Shown here: piece by piece, positions 1 to 27,154 of the stretch
How the letters are laid out: every line of letters starts with the position of its first letter
Position numbering within the stretch: position 1 is the stretch's first letter
Assembly (NCBI GenBank): GCA_019009955.1
Contig: CM032232.1
Span: forward strand, 136,296,001 to 136,360,000
Source of the DNA: Riptortus pedestris
Lineage: Eukaryota; Arthropoda; Insecta; Hemiptera; Alydidae
Reading direction: 5' to 3'
Length of the DNA stretch: 64,000 bases
Translations under genes and position numbers: made by a program
The notes under the pieces: model-generated
Databases searched by the model: none
What the model saw: only the letters and a program-made list of their open reading frames with translations
Told to the model about the DNA's origin: nothing

Positions 1-78
1 GTATGTTGTATACTCGCTTTGGTGAGTATGTTGTATACTCGCTTTGGTGAGTAAGTTGTATACTCTCTTTGGTGACTA
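1..78. repeat. 25-bp minisatellite, cut by left edge
   Basis: Three head-to-tail copies of a 25-bp unit (core TTGTATACTCGCTTTGGTGA) start at base 1. The third copy has two changes. The array probably continues to the left. It lies in an intron of the disulfide isomerase gene, left of its exon 6. Confidence 0.8.
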
Positions 79-358
79 TCTAATTTTGTAATAGATGAAA
101 TAACTTTATGTGAACCTGATAGAAAGAACAAGAAAAACCCTTCTAATGAAGAGTAGGACTCAACAAACACAAACCCCTGTAGGAATGCACAAGATAAAAA
201 TGACCTAGATGCAGCTAGAGTTAAGAATTATATGGTGAGGAAAAGATCCAAATCACAGCAATCAATGGGTTAAATATACCAATCTGAAATTAGAAAGATA
301 ACTAAAAATTGACTTTGTACTTGTCAGGATTTAATATTACTACAACAAATTAAAATAC

Positions 359-15083
<14,725 letters not shown>

Positions 15084-16440
15084 CCTATTGGAACCAATAC
15101 CGGTCTAAGGGCCTGTGAGAGTGTGCGGCGAGTAGTGATCAAGGGGACTCCTAACGTGGCAACTTCTCGTGGAGCTGCCTGATTGGACAATAGGCTCCGT
15201 TATACACATGACGTACACACATGGCTCACTTGATCGCTGCTTCAACAACTCTTTTCAAATTCTTTTTTAAAACAAATAAAAAAAAATACATATGCTGTCA
15301 CTTCACCATATGCCAAACTGTCGGGCTCAATAACGTAATTTTTTTTTCTCATTTCAGCTGCACAAAATATAAATTTATTCAGAAGAGACTAGGTATTCCT
15401 AAAGAATATCAAGGGTCGATTACTTCAACACATCTGTTTGAACCGACATTCTTTACCAGGAAACAAATCATTATTTAAAACCGTTTTCAAATTATTCTAA
15501 CAGTACTCTCAACTTCCTTTCTCCAGTTTTTTTTTCCCCAAAAAAACTATATTTAACCAAAACAAGTTGTTTTTAATTTATTTTTCTCCCTTAGTCATTT
15601 GTTCTACTACATCCGATCGTCACACTGATAATTTTCCTAATATCTGTACTTTTCAGCTCCAGGCCTATTTATTCTGTACACTCCTAACCCTTTCTTTTCT
15701 ACAATAACTCCTAAACTAGAAAAAAGCTCGGTCTTGCCCTCGGAAATCTTTTCATAAATTTATTAATTATGGTAATGCCGGTATTTTAAAAATAAAACAT
15801 TTTTCCTAACAAGGCATTACTTCTCAAAACATACAACCATTTAGGAACATCTCATTTTTTTTGGGTGCTCTGAAAAAAACGGCATATTGGTGTATTTACA
15901 ATGAATTTAAAAATTAATTTTACTGCTTATGGTGGTCAATTAATATAATACGTAATTGCTCGTATATTGCATCAGATTAATATGTAAGTTTAGTAAAATT
16001 TGCATTTTCTAAAAGGAAAACGTCTATATTATATGAATGCCACGTTCACAACTAAAATGATTTCAGTGTCTATCTCCACTACTTAAAACTTAAAAACTTT
16101 GTTAAAACTTTAAACTTAAAAACTTAAAACTTTGTTATAACCGGTCTGGGCCGAAGGAACAGCTCACGAGGACCAAGACTAGGGAAAAACAAGAAAAGAA
16201 AATAAGATAATTCTACTAATGCCTTAGCACTCTCAGCTAATCTGACCCTTCAACAGGTTATAAATTAGGCCCCGAAGTGCTGATTTGACAGTTTTCTAAA
16301 CATCCCAGTTATTCATAATTAATAACATTATTTTTAAAATGCTCTACTTATGTCCACCGCATATGTCCTTAGAAATAATTACCGAGAATAACTTCATCAC
16401 GAGCTATTTCATTTATTTGAGGAAATGTAGAAAGTGACAA
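15084..16440. promoter_or_regulatory. Upstream region of Pdi
   Basis: The first 150 bases upstream of the Pdi ATG are clearly richer in G+C and CpG than the surroundings, as expected of a 5' UTR or promoter. Beyond about 15250 the sequence is AT-rich with no recognised gene. Apart from composition I see no TATA box or stress element I can defend. Confidence 0.35.
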
Positions 16441-16491
16441 CTCATAATGACCTCAGTTGACACAAAGGTGGGAAATGTCAAACAAAGTAAC

Positions 16492-16656
16492 CTTCCTCGC
16501 TGTTATACTGTTATCACGCTCTTGGCCGCTAATTCTGACATCAAAGCTGCTAATTGTTATGTCATTCTTAGTCTTTCCCGGGATACTTTCTTTCACTTTC
16601 GAGCTATTTCCGTTCGTAGACGACCCTGGCCGAAATAAATTTAGTTTAGAAGCCAA
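16492..16656 (-). CDS. Possible first coding exon, unknown protein
   Basis: A 55-codon open frame starts MASKLNLFRPGSSTNG and stays open to a good splice donor (AAG|GTTACT at 16491). Unspliced it would run on to a stop at 16453-16455. Base composition is less AT-rich than its surroundings. The start lies about 100 bp from, and divergent to, the METTL22-like start, which would suit a shared promoter. I could not find a convincing next exon to the left: the best acceptor, near 16190, gives an early stop. It could be chance or a non-coding leader. Confidence 0.3.
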
Positions 16657-16755
16657 ATGTGTATTATGCTCTCTGATATTTTTGAGCCCACCTACCTAAT
16701 GATAGGTGCACTTAGGTCAGTGAATTAACTTGAGAGAAATACAATTTCTCTAACC

Positions 16756-19700
16756 ATGGGTGATATTTTGGAGGTTCAGTCTGAGATTTATGATGAAGGA
16801 GCATTTAATAGTATGAATGACTTGTCGAATCAAAGTTAGTTGCTTGTACTCTCTAAGGTTTAAAATTTGTTGCACATCTATTTTAAACATTGTGACAATT
16901 CTTTTAGATACTGTTCTGTTTCTTCAGTTTTCCAGAGAAGATTCTAATCCAACCGATAGTAAACCTAAAGAAGATGAGGATGGAGATCTTCTCGTAAAAA
17001 GGAAGAAATATGACATAATTGAAGTAGGTAATGCAATTGAGTTTTCTTCAGTATGGATAGAAGTACTGTAAGTTACATTCTTGAGTAAGTAGAATGAAAA
17101 AGTATTTTTGACAAGAATTAGTTATTAGGTGGTGGAAGACGTAAAAATCTCTTTTTGGTGGTAAATAACTCATACTCATTAAGACATTATTTTTTTAATG
17201 AATAATGGTGAAAATGCAGTTTAACCCCACCCTTGGCAGTGCACTTTTGAAAATGTCGACCACGGCCATTTTTTATTTTTTTTTAACTTTATCTTTTTTA
17301 ACACACTTAATTTGGTGGATCCTTATACTGTGGAGGATATACTTTAGTGACCGCATTCAAAAATTTTCAGAATACGTCATCGGTCATTTCCACCAAGTGT
17401 GGGGTTAAACTGCATTCCACCCGAATATATATTATCTTATTTAAATTGACCGTATTTTTTGGTGACATTCCAATTTTAGTGAAATATTATATATCCCTTT
17501 ATATCAAATAAATACTATTAAGAATGCTTCTTCACTAGGAGAAAGTCCAGTTGCCAAATGAAATGCATTTATTTCTATTAAATATTCATAACATATCAAA
17601 CTATGTCAAAATAGTCCACAGTGTTCGTTAAGTATATTATTATTATTTATTAAGGTCCACTTTGTGCTACTAAGGCTAATCGAGACAGGTTATCTAGAGG
17701 TCACTCCCTTTTTTAACCACGGTGGGACAAGGATTTTATTTAATGAGTTTTTCACTAAATACATTCCCATTGCCCAGGTGAGAATCGAACTCACCACTCA
17801 AGATTTACTGAGTGAAATTAATATTAACGCCTTAAAACACATTGCTAACCTGAGCTAACATTAGATATTCTATTGGATGTAATCTATAATTGAATTACAT
17901 CATTTTATTCTTAAGTGATATACTCATGAAGTGCTGCATATAATTTTTATATAATACTGCCTGTAAATTAATTTGAAATGTACTGTCTTTCTAGAATGCA
18001 GCCGGTCCACAACTTTAGATTTGGTTGGCTTACAACTTTGGAGAGGTGCTTATCTCCTTGCTGATTTCATTCTATCAGAAAAATCCAATTTTGAAGGAAA
18101 AGTTGTTTTAGAGCTTGGCACTGGGATTGGTTTCACAAGTATTGCTGCTGGAATTTATGCCAAACATGTTATTTGCACAGGTACACATGACACTGTACTT
18201 CTTTATTTTACAACCAGAAATCTATACTGTTGACTATTGGTTTTTAAAATAAATACCCAAAATGGATCTTGTTAATCAAGTTTTAAAGTCTTCATTTCTA
18301 TTTCAGATCTCGATACTGGAGGAATCTTAAATTTAATTAGGCGTAATGTAAATCGAAACAAGAATTTAACGAAAGCAGAATTTTCAGTTCTTCCCTTGGA
18401 CTTCTATGCTCAAAAATTGCCGAAGGAACTAGATGAGAAACTGAAAGCAGTTGACATTATTTTAGCTGCAGATGGTAAATGATATTCAGAAATTACTATT
18501 TCTATTCTTTTAGGTTTTTTTTTTTCTTGTTCAAGATTAAAGTCGATATCCAAATTGTTATGTTTATATATATTTAAATTCAGATCATGTTCATTATTGA
18601 CCAAAATCGGTCCAGGAGGAGAGGGATATTAATAACATCAAATTGGATATGCTATAAAACCACTTATTTTAATGTGTCTTGTAATTGTTGATCTATATAT
18701 ATTTTTCCTACTTGAATTCCTATTAAATTATTTTTAAGTTCGACACTTTATTATTATAAAACTACATATCTTTTTCGGCGAGTTTTTCCAGTAAGCTATT
18801 TTATCAATGTACACCTCATGCTCATGTTCGAGTCAGATCTCCTGAGGAATTTTTGAATTAGAGAGTTTTTGAAGGTATGCTGCCTTCTTTCTGTTTTAGT
18901 ACAAAAAAAAAATAAATAAAAAAAAATGCGATGAACCAAACTAGTGACTGCTATTAAGAAAACTGGATCATGAAATTCATTTTAGGTCTTCCAGAGACAA
19001 ATAAAGTAAATGTTTGGGAATCATACAACCATTTTTCCAAGTTCTTAATCTTCCAAATTTAGAATATTGCCTGTTATTTGAACGTATAAAGTATAGATTT
19101 AATAACTTTCAAACTCTTATTTAATGAATTCATAAAGTGGCTCGGGGCTTCAATTGATTTATTTCTTTGTTACCCTGTCCTTGAATCAAAATTTGAGAAT
19201 CACTTTACAATTTACTGAATTTTTTTTTTCTTGCTTGAGATAACTGTATCAACTTAATCTACATAGCATTGAAATCTGTGTATCTTTGATTACCAAAGGA
19301 TTGCTGTAATCTACTAATTTAATCCTTAGTAGATTAGTTTATCAACAGGGATTTGAACATTAGAATACCATTAGGTACCACTTTCAGTTATTTTTATTCA
19401 AGAAACAAATTTTTCCTCCTTCGCAATGGTGGTTTTCGATGATGTTATTTTTAAAAATTAATTACTTGTTATAATTTGGGGAGGGGGGGGGGTTACTGAA
19501 GGCTGAAAACAATAAAGTACAAATAACTCTCTTAATACTTGAGTTACAAAAAAATGTATAGAACAATTGTAAAACATCAACAGATTAACAAGATTGGTTC
19601 TATAACATTTTCTGATATGACTCATAATAACAGAAATATTTAGAATTTTCGAAATCCCCCCTCTAAGTCCCCCCCTATTCCACCCCCATTTTCAGCCATT

Positions 19701-20203
19701 AATTAATATGATCTTTAGCGTTGAATGAAACAATTAAGTATTGAATATGGTGTAGAACAATAATCATTTTATAGTTAAGAACATAAAATCTTAAATGTTG
19801 ACTTCACCACATTACATATTTGCATGAAAAGTTCATTGAATATTTGGTATTTAGGCTTCTAATAAAGTGGTTCATGATATAATAGCTTATTGTTAATATG
19901 ACGATTGGGGGTTTACGCATGGCTGAAAACTAAAACATGCAAATATGTCGGTTAATATTCATGACAGAGAAAATATGTAAATAATAACTTTAAAAGGCAA
20001 TTTAATTTGTAATAAAATTGGTTCTATACAATATCTTCATCTGACTTATAATAATGGAGATATTTTGAATTTTCAAACTTTCTCCCCCCTTCCCCATCCG
20101 ATTTCAGCTGTTAACGAACTTGATCTTTAGTTTTACTTAATGCAATTATATATCAAGTTTGTTAACGATGGAACAAAAATTGCAACCGCAAGTGTGGCAA
20201 CAG

Positions 20204-20258
<55 letters not shown>

Positions 20259-23200
20259 TTTGAACTGACCTCATTTTCATCATCTACTAGGTAGGATCGA
20301 TAGATGTATGAAAAAAATTCTAGCCATGAGGACAACCTCAGTAGCTAATTTCCCCTATGGGAAATCCTACTGAAGGGAGGAATTTCAAAAATTCGAAATA
20401 TCTTTTTTATTATACGTTGGATTGAAAAAGTGGATATAACCAATCTTATTGCAAATTTTATTCCCTACAAATGCTATCATATACATATTTTCTTTATCAT
20501 GAACAATAACCAAGATATTTGGAATTTTTAGTTTTTAGTCCTCAGTAAACCCCCACTCCTACTAACCTCATATTAACATTAAGCTGCTATAACATGAACC
20601 TCTTTCTTCTAAGCTTAAATACCAAATATTGTTTTCATGAGACCTTTGTTATGGAAGTAACATACAATTTTGTATTATGATGATGTCATCAATTAAGATT
20701 TTACCTTCTTGTCTCAAAAATGCTTTTTTAATCTATACCATACTCGACATTACTGTTTCAGTCAACACTGAAGATCATATTTGTTATTGGCAGAAATCGC
20801 ACCCGGAATAAGGGGGGGAGGGGTTTAGTGGGGGGAATTCAAAAGTTTAAAATCTCTCCGTTATTATGATATATCCATAATAATGAGTCGGATCTTAAAA
20901 TGTTATAGGAACAATCTTGTTAAAATATTGATGCTCTACAATGGTTGTTCTATATATTTTTTTGTTACTCAAATGTTAAGCAAGTAATTCATACTTTCTG
21001 GTTTTCAGTCAGAATATGTGGTGAGGTATCACTAGTGTGTCATACCAGCACTTTGGAAATCTGCTTAATTTACACAGCCCCTAGGTGACGGACATTTTTA
21101 GTCAGAGTGGGACTAAGGATTTTATTAAGATATTTCATTATTAATAATATATATATAGTGTTGCTCATACTCGCAATCAAGGTTCACCAAGAGCATTAAG
21201 ACCTTTGTTTCTTCACATTCCTACTTAAATCACTCTCTTTAAACCATAAGTATCGAAGATAAATATACAATTTTGTTTGTTTTTCAATTTCTTTATTTTA
21301 CTTTTATTCTTTGTTTCAGTTGTTTATGATAATAACCTGACTGACGCATTTATAAATACATTAATAAAGCTATTGGATACACCTGGAAAGAAGAAATTTT
21401 ACTTAGCACTGGAAAAGAGGTACTTTATTTTATAAAATATTGGTGCCATTCAGGAATGTTAAACAGAGAAGCTCAGATTAATGTATTGCATAATACTTAT
21501 AAATAGGAAAAAGGGAAAACAATTTATTAATGGATATATTTGTAAGGAAGTTGCCTAAATAATAAAAATAAAAAAAATTTTAAGGTTGTGAACAGCTAAC
21601 TAAAAAGGTCATTTTGCCCATAAATATGATCGTTTATTATGCCTGGGTAATCTATCAATATAGATTCCATGAGTAGCTGGTGCTTTCTGGAATTTATTCG
21701 TAGTTTTCAAAGTAATGAAGTTAAGTGTTGCTCTCTATCAGAACAGCAGGCCTTTTACTGTGTAAATAAATGGTTTTTGCAATTGGTTGTGTTTCGTTGG
21801 AGAAGAAAAGTCATAATATTGATTGTAATGTTAACAAATCTGATATGAGCTTCCTTATACCGCTATTAAATTAAATAAACAAATTGGCTGGTTGTATATC
21901 ATTTAAAATTATTTCATTTGATAGTAATAAACAAAATCTCTGTTCCAATCCATCTTAACGAAAAATGTCTCTAATACATAATGGGTATTTTTTTATTTTC
22001 GGGCAACCTTCTAAACCCCCTCCCCTTATTCAATTTTGATCAAAAGCGACGATGCCTATCTAGACATTAAAACACTACCAAATATGAAATTTCAACTGTT
22101 ATGTTTGAGTTACATGAGATATGTACTCATAAAGACCATGCCAAAAGTAGTAAAAATGGGTCCAGTGAGGTTTAGAATGGATAATTCTCTGGAAATATAA
22201 AAACCTAAAACGTTCAAAATTACAATACTTCCTTGACTATGAATAAGGAAGTAAAAACATTATGGGGTGATACTACTTATTGTGTTGAATGAATAAGGAA
22301 TGAAGGCTGTAATTAATAAAAATCCTCAGGGAATTTGTGGTATTAATGATGTTTTGGTTTAACTCCAGAGTTCCCAAAGTAGTCTATATCCCCCTTGGGG
22401 TCAAAATTGATTTCCCAGGGGTTGACATAAATGAAAACTTTGGGGGTCTACAAGGTTTAAAAATTGACCCTAATAATTAACACAAGTTCTTATATGAAAC
22501 TTTCAAGATGCTGTATAAGTTGTGTTAAGTTTACCAAATTGTTATAAGAATGACTAATATTTTAGTAGCAAATATTGTTGTACTTTTAAAAAACTCAACA
22601 AGTTGATAAGCGAGCACAAGTTCCCTACAAGATGAAAAACTCGACAAGTCAATAAGTGTTTTATGCCTATTTATTTTGTTAAATTTTGATATCAAGTTCA
22701 CTCACTTAACCAAACACTAAGTTTTTAAATTAGTAAGTATTTTGTATCAATAAGAAAAAAACTAGAGATAGGGTTATTAAAGTAATTTGCCTATGGGGGT
22801 CTGAGGTATCAGTTCATTTTGGAAAAGGTCTTTTGTCCAAAATAGTTTGGGAATCCGAGGGTTGAACGTGATAATGTAATAAAAAAGTTAGATATGCTAA
22901 TGGAAAAGGATTAATTTGGATTATACGGATGGGAGAAGCGTTAATAATGATAACTATATGGGAGTAAACTAGTATTGGGCAATGGGAAAAAGATGAAGAT
23001 GAATTAGGAATGATTATGATGAAAAAGCCTTAGGATATTGCACTATTGAGCCAAAAATGATCATGTTTTTCTTTCTTCTTCATCGTTGAATGAAATATGC
23101 CATATCCTTATCCATAGTATTGTGTCTTTTTAAATAACTAAAACTTTTATGTGTTTTAGGTATGTGTTCACAGTTGCTGATTTAGATACAGTTGCCCCGT

Positions 23201-23349
23201 GTTATGAGCATTTCCTGAGTATATTTTTGAAAAAAAGCAGAAGGTCACCTATGGCTGCTTGGCACATTCGACAAGTTCCTATTGATTTTGAACAAAGTTT
23301 CAAATATGAGCGATCAAAACACCTTGTATTGTGGGAAATTATGACATAG
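16756..23349 (+). CDS. METTL22: METTL22-like protein-lysine methyltransferase
   Basis: Class I SAM-dependent methyltransferase of the family-16 lysine methyltransferases. Human METTL22 modifies the DNA/RNA-binding protein KIN17. Exons: 16756-16810, 16938-17067, 18002-18180, 18307-18474, 21320-21419, 23160-23349. Phases agree and give 273 aa. Support: the family signature LVGLQLWRGAYLLADF (residues 69-84), SAM-binding motif I ELGTGIG (99-105), and DVVYD (177-181), the family's DxxY element. A VFTVADLD tail follows. The start has a good context (AACCATGG). The exon 1 to 2 join is the weak point: donor GTATGA with acceptor CCAGAG keeps the frame, but an alternative using donor GTCGAA at 16824 and exon 2 from 16936 also does. 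The protein is shorter at the N terminus than vertebrate homologues. The 2.8-kb intron 4 holds HINE copies; intron 2 holds a SINE. Confidence 0.85.
17637..17855 (-). mobile_element. tRNA-derived SINE
   Basis: Full-length reverse-complement copy. The ATTATTATT tail complement is on the left. GGTGAGAATCGAACTCACCA shows the B-box region. It ends at the GCTAACCTGAGC head. It lies in METTL22 intron 2. Confidence 0.8.
18475..19470. other. METTL22 intron 4, left part
   Basis: AT-rich sequence with no recognised element or exon. Confidence 0.4.
19480..20375 (+). mobile_element. HINE-like element(s), 5'-truncated
   Basis: Two successive bodies of the family start near 19490 (TACTGAAGGCTGAAAAC) and 19910. 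The second continues through a (TA)n core at 20208-20255, the GTAGGATCGATAGATGT block and a decayed hairpin (TTTCCCCTATGGGAAAT) at about 20350-20367. The 5' block is missing. It directly abuts an oppositely oriented copy. Confidence 0.6.
20376..21102 (-). mobile_element. HINE-like element(s), minus orientation
   Basis: Reverse-complement bodies (AGTAAACCCCCACTCCTAC near 20550, GGGGGGAATTCAAAAGTT near 20830) end at the family 5' block. There the subterminal repeat complement GGAAATCTGCTTAA and then GCCCCTAGGTGACGGAC occupy about 21056-21096. The 3' end is absent. Confidence 0.6.
21103..21215 (-). mobile_element. SINE fragment
   Basis: It shows the AGTGGGACTAAGGATTTTAT body and a decayed B-box complement (ACTCGCAATCAAGGTTCACC) in reverse orientation. 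Both ends are lost. Confidence 0.5.
21838..22256 (+). mobile_element. Family-2 hairpin element, best copy
   Basis: About 420 bp. The head AATCTGATATGAGCTTCCTT carries AGCTTCCTTAT. The end has a clean stem: ACTTCCTT and AAGGAAGT flank a 10-base loop at about 22228-22253, then AAAAAC. The stem's right arm is the inverse of the head's CTTCCTT, echoing the Helentron/HINE layout. No coding capacity. Confidence 0.6.
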
Positions 23350-23390
23350 CTTCTTGTTATTAAGTCTTTTTTCCTGAACATCTAATTTCT

Positions 23391-23396
23391 AATAAA
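23391..23396 (+). terminator. Poly(A) signal of the METTL22-like gene
   Basis: AATAAA 42 bases after the TAG stop. Confidence 0.6.
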
Positions 23397-23409
23397 ATTG
23401 ATCAAAACC

Positions 23410-24895
23410 AATGTTTCGACAAACTTTATACTCTCTCACAGATGATGTTCAGTTTCCTGGATGTTCTTACTCTATAGATTTTAGCAGGGGTTGTGACTTT
23501 GTCTTTGCCATTGCTTCTGCTGGTCAATTATCTTAGAGTGTACGTTCCTTTCATTTTGATATGCTTCGAATGCCTACTAAATGGGGGGGGGAGGGTTCTT
23601 ACAGCGATCCATTTACTCTTGGATTAAGAATTCATTTCCTCATCTCCCACACAGTTTACTACTTGCAACTAGCCTGTGTTTTTTTTTTTATTGACTCCAT
23701 CCATCACTATACGGAAAATAATGTACTGGATTGTTGGTCAATGAAATGTTTACACAAGAGACTCCACAAGAATTTGAATCCCTACTAACAATTATTAATT
23801 CTTCCACCATTTGAAAAAATCTCAGAGCTTGGGGAGTTTCTGAAAGAAAATAATCACATGGAGTTCTGGAGTTAGTTGGCACAATCCCTATGTGAATATG
23901 CGGCAAAATTAGTGGATCTTGAATGTCAGGGATATTAAAAAAATTTTAACTTTATGAGCAGTTTCTGTTTTGACCACCTTCATGCTATTGCAGTGGAGTA
24001 ATTCCCTTTTTGTAATATTACTCTTCCTACTAATGAGAAATAATTACTTCAGCTGAATAGCATAACATTTGGAATCCACTACTGAAATGGACAGCTGTTC
24101 ATAAACATTATTTCTGGAAGACAATTACTTTTTGTTGGTATTATTTAAACAGTGGTAACATTGGTTTTGATCATTCTGTCAGAAATTATGGTTCATACAT
24201 TGTCTTTAGTTCAAATATATTTTTAGTATTATTTGTGTTTGGATAGTTTTCAATTTAAGTATTAAAAACTGTGATATGTATTTAAGAATACTAAAGTGTA
24301 TTGGCAAAATGAAATAAATATTTATTTTTGTAAAATATTCTTTATTTTTCTGTTTTAGCTTATTACACAAGAACTCTTATATTTGACATATGAAATAGTG
24401 TGTTAGTTTTGCCAGTGTATATAATACTATAGTAAAATCTATTGGTAGATGCTGTCATTACTGTCTGATCATCAAGTACATGTGGCTCGTGCTTTCAGTG
24501 TGATGGCAACATTGTCAAGCCTGTCATTAGTTCTACTGTGCAGTTTCTTGAAAGTTCCTGAATTTATATGTTCAGCTATTAGTTGGTTACATTTAATCTG
24601 GGGAAGTTTTATTTTATTTTTATATTGTGACTTAGTTGTTTATAGGTATGTATAGATAAGCTGCCCCTAACAATGTTGTATTGGGTTCATGCAGGTAATA
24701 TGGTCTTAATTTGAATGTTGTGTTTCCATATTGACTTCTTTTTGTATGTATTTTACCAATTTTTTTTTTTTTTTTTTTTAAGTAATTACAGTATCTACCG
24801 ACAGATTTGACTCGTATCATTTTTCACTCACCAAAAACCCAACAACACTAATCCAATATCCCTTATAGGCAATGGGTCAGAATTTATAGAAATTC
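23410..24895. other. Intergenic stretch
   Basis: No recognised gene. A 68-codon frame rich in hydrophobic residues (24449-24655) has a donor-like GTATGTA at its end, but there is no second exon or family match, so I do not call it. A T run lies at about 24760-24779. Confidence 0.4.
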
Positions 24896-24908
24896 TATTT
24901 CTTCTTCA

Positions 24909-25143
24909 GGGGCTCAGGTTAGCCATGCGAGTTAAAGCGTTGATCTTTATCTCACATGGTAAACCTAGAGTGGCGAGTTCGATTCTTGCCTGGGCAAAGG
25001 AAATTATTTAGTGACGAAATTCATTAAATAACATCCTAAAACCCCACCCTGGCTAGAAAAGGGTGGTGACCTATAGATAACCCGTCCCAATTAGCCTAAG
25101 TTGCAAAAAGTGGACGTTAATAAATAATAATAATAATAATAAT
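24909..25143 (+). mobile_element. tRNA-derived SINE, complete, with target-site duplication
   Basis: Best copy of the family. Head GGGGCTCAGGTTAGCCATGC is followed by the B box GAGTTCGATTC, the CCCACCCTGGCTAGAAAAGG body and an (AAT)n tail. It is flanked by a direct repeat ATTTCTTCTTCA at 24897-24908 and 25144-25155. Confidence 0.9.
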
Positions 25144-25155
25144 ATTTCTTCTTCA

Positions 25156-26340
25156 TTCACTTTATTAAAACTCTGCATGTTTCACTTTCCTTACTTCGAC
25201 ACCTCACCAGGAGTACAATCCTTCCATATTCTCTAATGGATATTCTTTCCCTAGAACAGCTTCATCGGCAAGAAAAGCTGTAGAAAGGATGCCTTTTAAG
25301 GTCATGGGTTAACATTATTTTTAGTAGTAAAGATTATACTCCTGATGAGGCATTGAAAGAAGTAAAAAATGTGAATCATGTAGAGTTTTAATAAAATGAA
25401 TGAAGGAGAAATAGTGTTTCTAGATTTTCTGGTACTTTGCCTACAAGTGATATGTGATTTCTTATATATCCTTTTTGATTTTTGAGACAGGATTGAACTA
25501 TTTAGTATTTTTAGAACTTTTGCTGAAAATTCCACATCATTACTCAATCAAATTCAGAAGGACCCCCTTCTTCTGTAAAAACTGGGAGTCTTTCGGGCTT
25601 TTAAAGGCCTCTTTGATTGTTTTAAAGATTGCTCGTATTTTTTGATTTGGTAGGTTTTTAATGATAATAAGGGTTTATCATTTATTTCATTTTTATTTTA
25701 TTATTAATTATGTCTCATTTATATTTGTTCTACTTCTTTCATAATTTGAGTTTCCTTGGGGTTACCAGACCCCCCCCCCAAAAAAAAAGAAATATTGTTT
25801 AGATTAGTGCAAATATTTCTATAAGAAACGACGAAACACAACATGTTTTAATTGGTATTTATACAGACACATTTCATGAATAAATACCAATTTATTTGCA
25901 TAAAGAGTTCTCAATATTCCCTTTAAATAAATCTTAAATTAATTAACCAAGGATAAATTTGAGTAATATTTATCTTTTATACATTTTATTCAATTTTTTC
26001 AATATTACTTCTATATACTGACAATAATTTTAAATGATTTAGTATAGATTACACAGGCCAACGATGAAAAAACTTTTTTAATGAAAATACCTTATTCTTA
26101 TGTTGTTTAGGTTGCTGAATCCAAATATGATGCTTAAAAAGTTGTATCACCCACCATTTATTCACATTTTATAGTTAAATTCATGAAATAAAGAAACATT
26201 TTTAGAATTTAACAGCTTTTTCATAGTTAAGATAACATGAAAAAATAGGTCTAATGAACAAAGATGATGTTGGCAGCACTGCTGAAACACATGCTAAACA
26301 GCTGATGTTTTGTTTATTTTCAACATAACCTCACTTTTAC
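25156..26340. other. Intergenic stretch
   Basis: AT-rich; nothing recognised beyond short homopolymers near 25770-25790. Confidence 0.4.
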
Positions 26341-26365
26341 GTTTCCTGTACATGTGCTCAGTGCA

Positions 26366-27154
26366 ATGTCTCATCGCGGCTGTAAAAACTCTGCTGACAG
26401 TTTTTGTTATATTTGTGGTGAGTTTGTTATTAAAAAGCACCAAAGAAACATTACAGACTTTGTGAAAAAGGTTTATCTAGCATACTTTGGAACCAAACTT
26501 GGAGACCAGGATAAACCTTAGGCACCGCATAAGGTATGTTATGTATGTGTTGAAGACCTCAGGAAATGGTCAAAAAAAGAGAAAAAAACACTTTAAATTT
26601 GCTGTTCCCATGATATGGAGGGAACCAAAAAATCATTCCGATGACTGTTACTTTTGCAGTGTAGATATTACTGGTCATAACTCTAAGAACAAGAAGGTAA
26701 TAAGCTACCCTAACCTTCCGTCCGCCATCCGACCAGTAGGGCACGGTGTAGATTTGCCAATCCCGGAACCACCAGAGGACTTAAATTCTATTGAAACAGA
26801 AGTATTTTCTGATGTACAGTCGGAGTTAGATGAACACGATGAAGAATTCCAATGTGTTACAGAAAATGTAGAGCCTAAATTGTTCACTCAGGTCGAGCTT
26901 AATGACTTAGTTAGGGATCTGGGCTTAACAAAAGAAAAAGCTGAACTGCTTGGCTCTAGGCTAAAAGAAAAGAACTTGCTGGCGGCTGGATGGAAAAACG
27001 TTACCAGGGCCGCTGGAATACCAACATGATGGGGGATTACTGTTGGTCACTTCACCGGGAAGTTCAGCAAGCTATTCATCGCAGGAAAAGCTACACAAGA
27101 AGCTTCAAGGAAAAAAGGGAAAGAAAATATAAAGCAATTCCAGTTGACAAGTGA
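26366..27154 (+). pseudogene. Decayed copy of a repeated zinc-finger-like gene, internally deleted
   Basis: It begins MSHRGCKNSADSFCYICGE, with paired cysteines (CYIC, then CYVC and CYFC). An in-frame TAG sits at 26519-26521, followed by a frameshift in the A-rich stretch near 26565-26590. It then runs open to 27029 through MIWREPKNHSDDCYFC, a proline/acid linker and a segment ending KEKNLLAAG. In another frame the DNA then reads NTNMMGDYCWSLHREVQQ and stops at 27152-27154. From memory of the family, that tail normally lies a few hundred residues further on, so the middle is deleted. It is a multicopy gene of uncertain (possibly transposon) origin. From the sequence alone it is clearly not an intact gene. 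Confidence 0.65.

Noticed and set aside
24449..24655. Hydrophobic 68-codon frame as a membrane protein
   Set aside because: No family resemblance, no partner exons and AT-rich composition like its surroundings.
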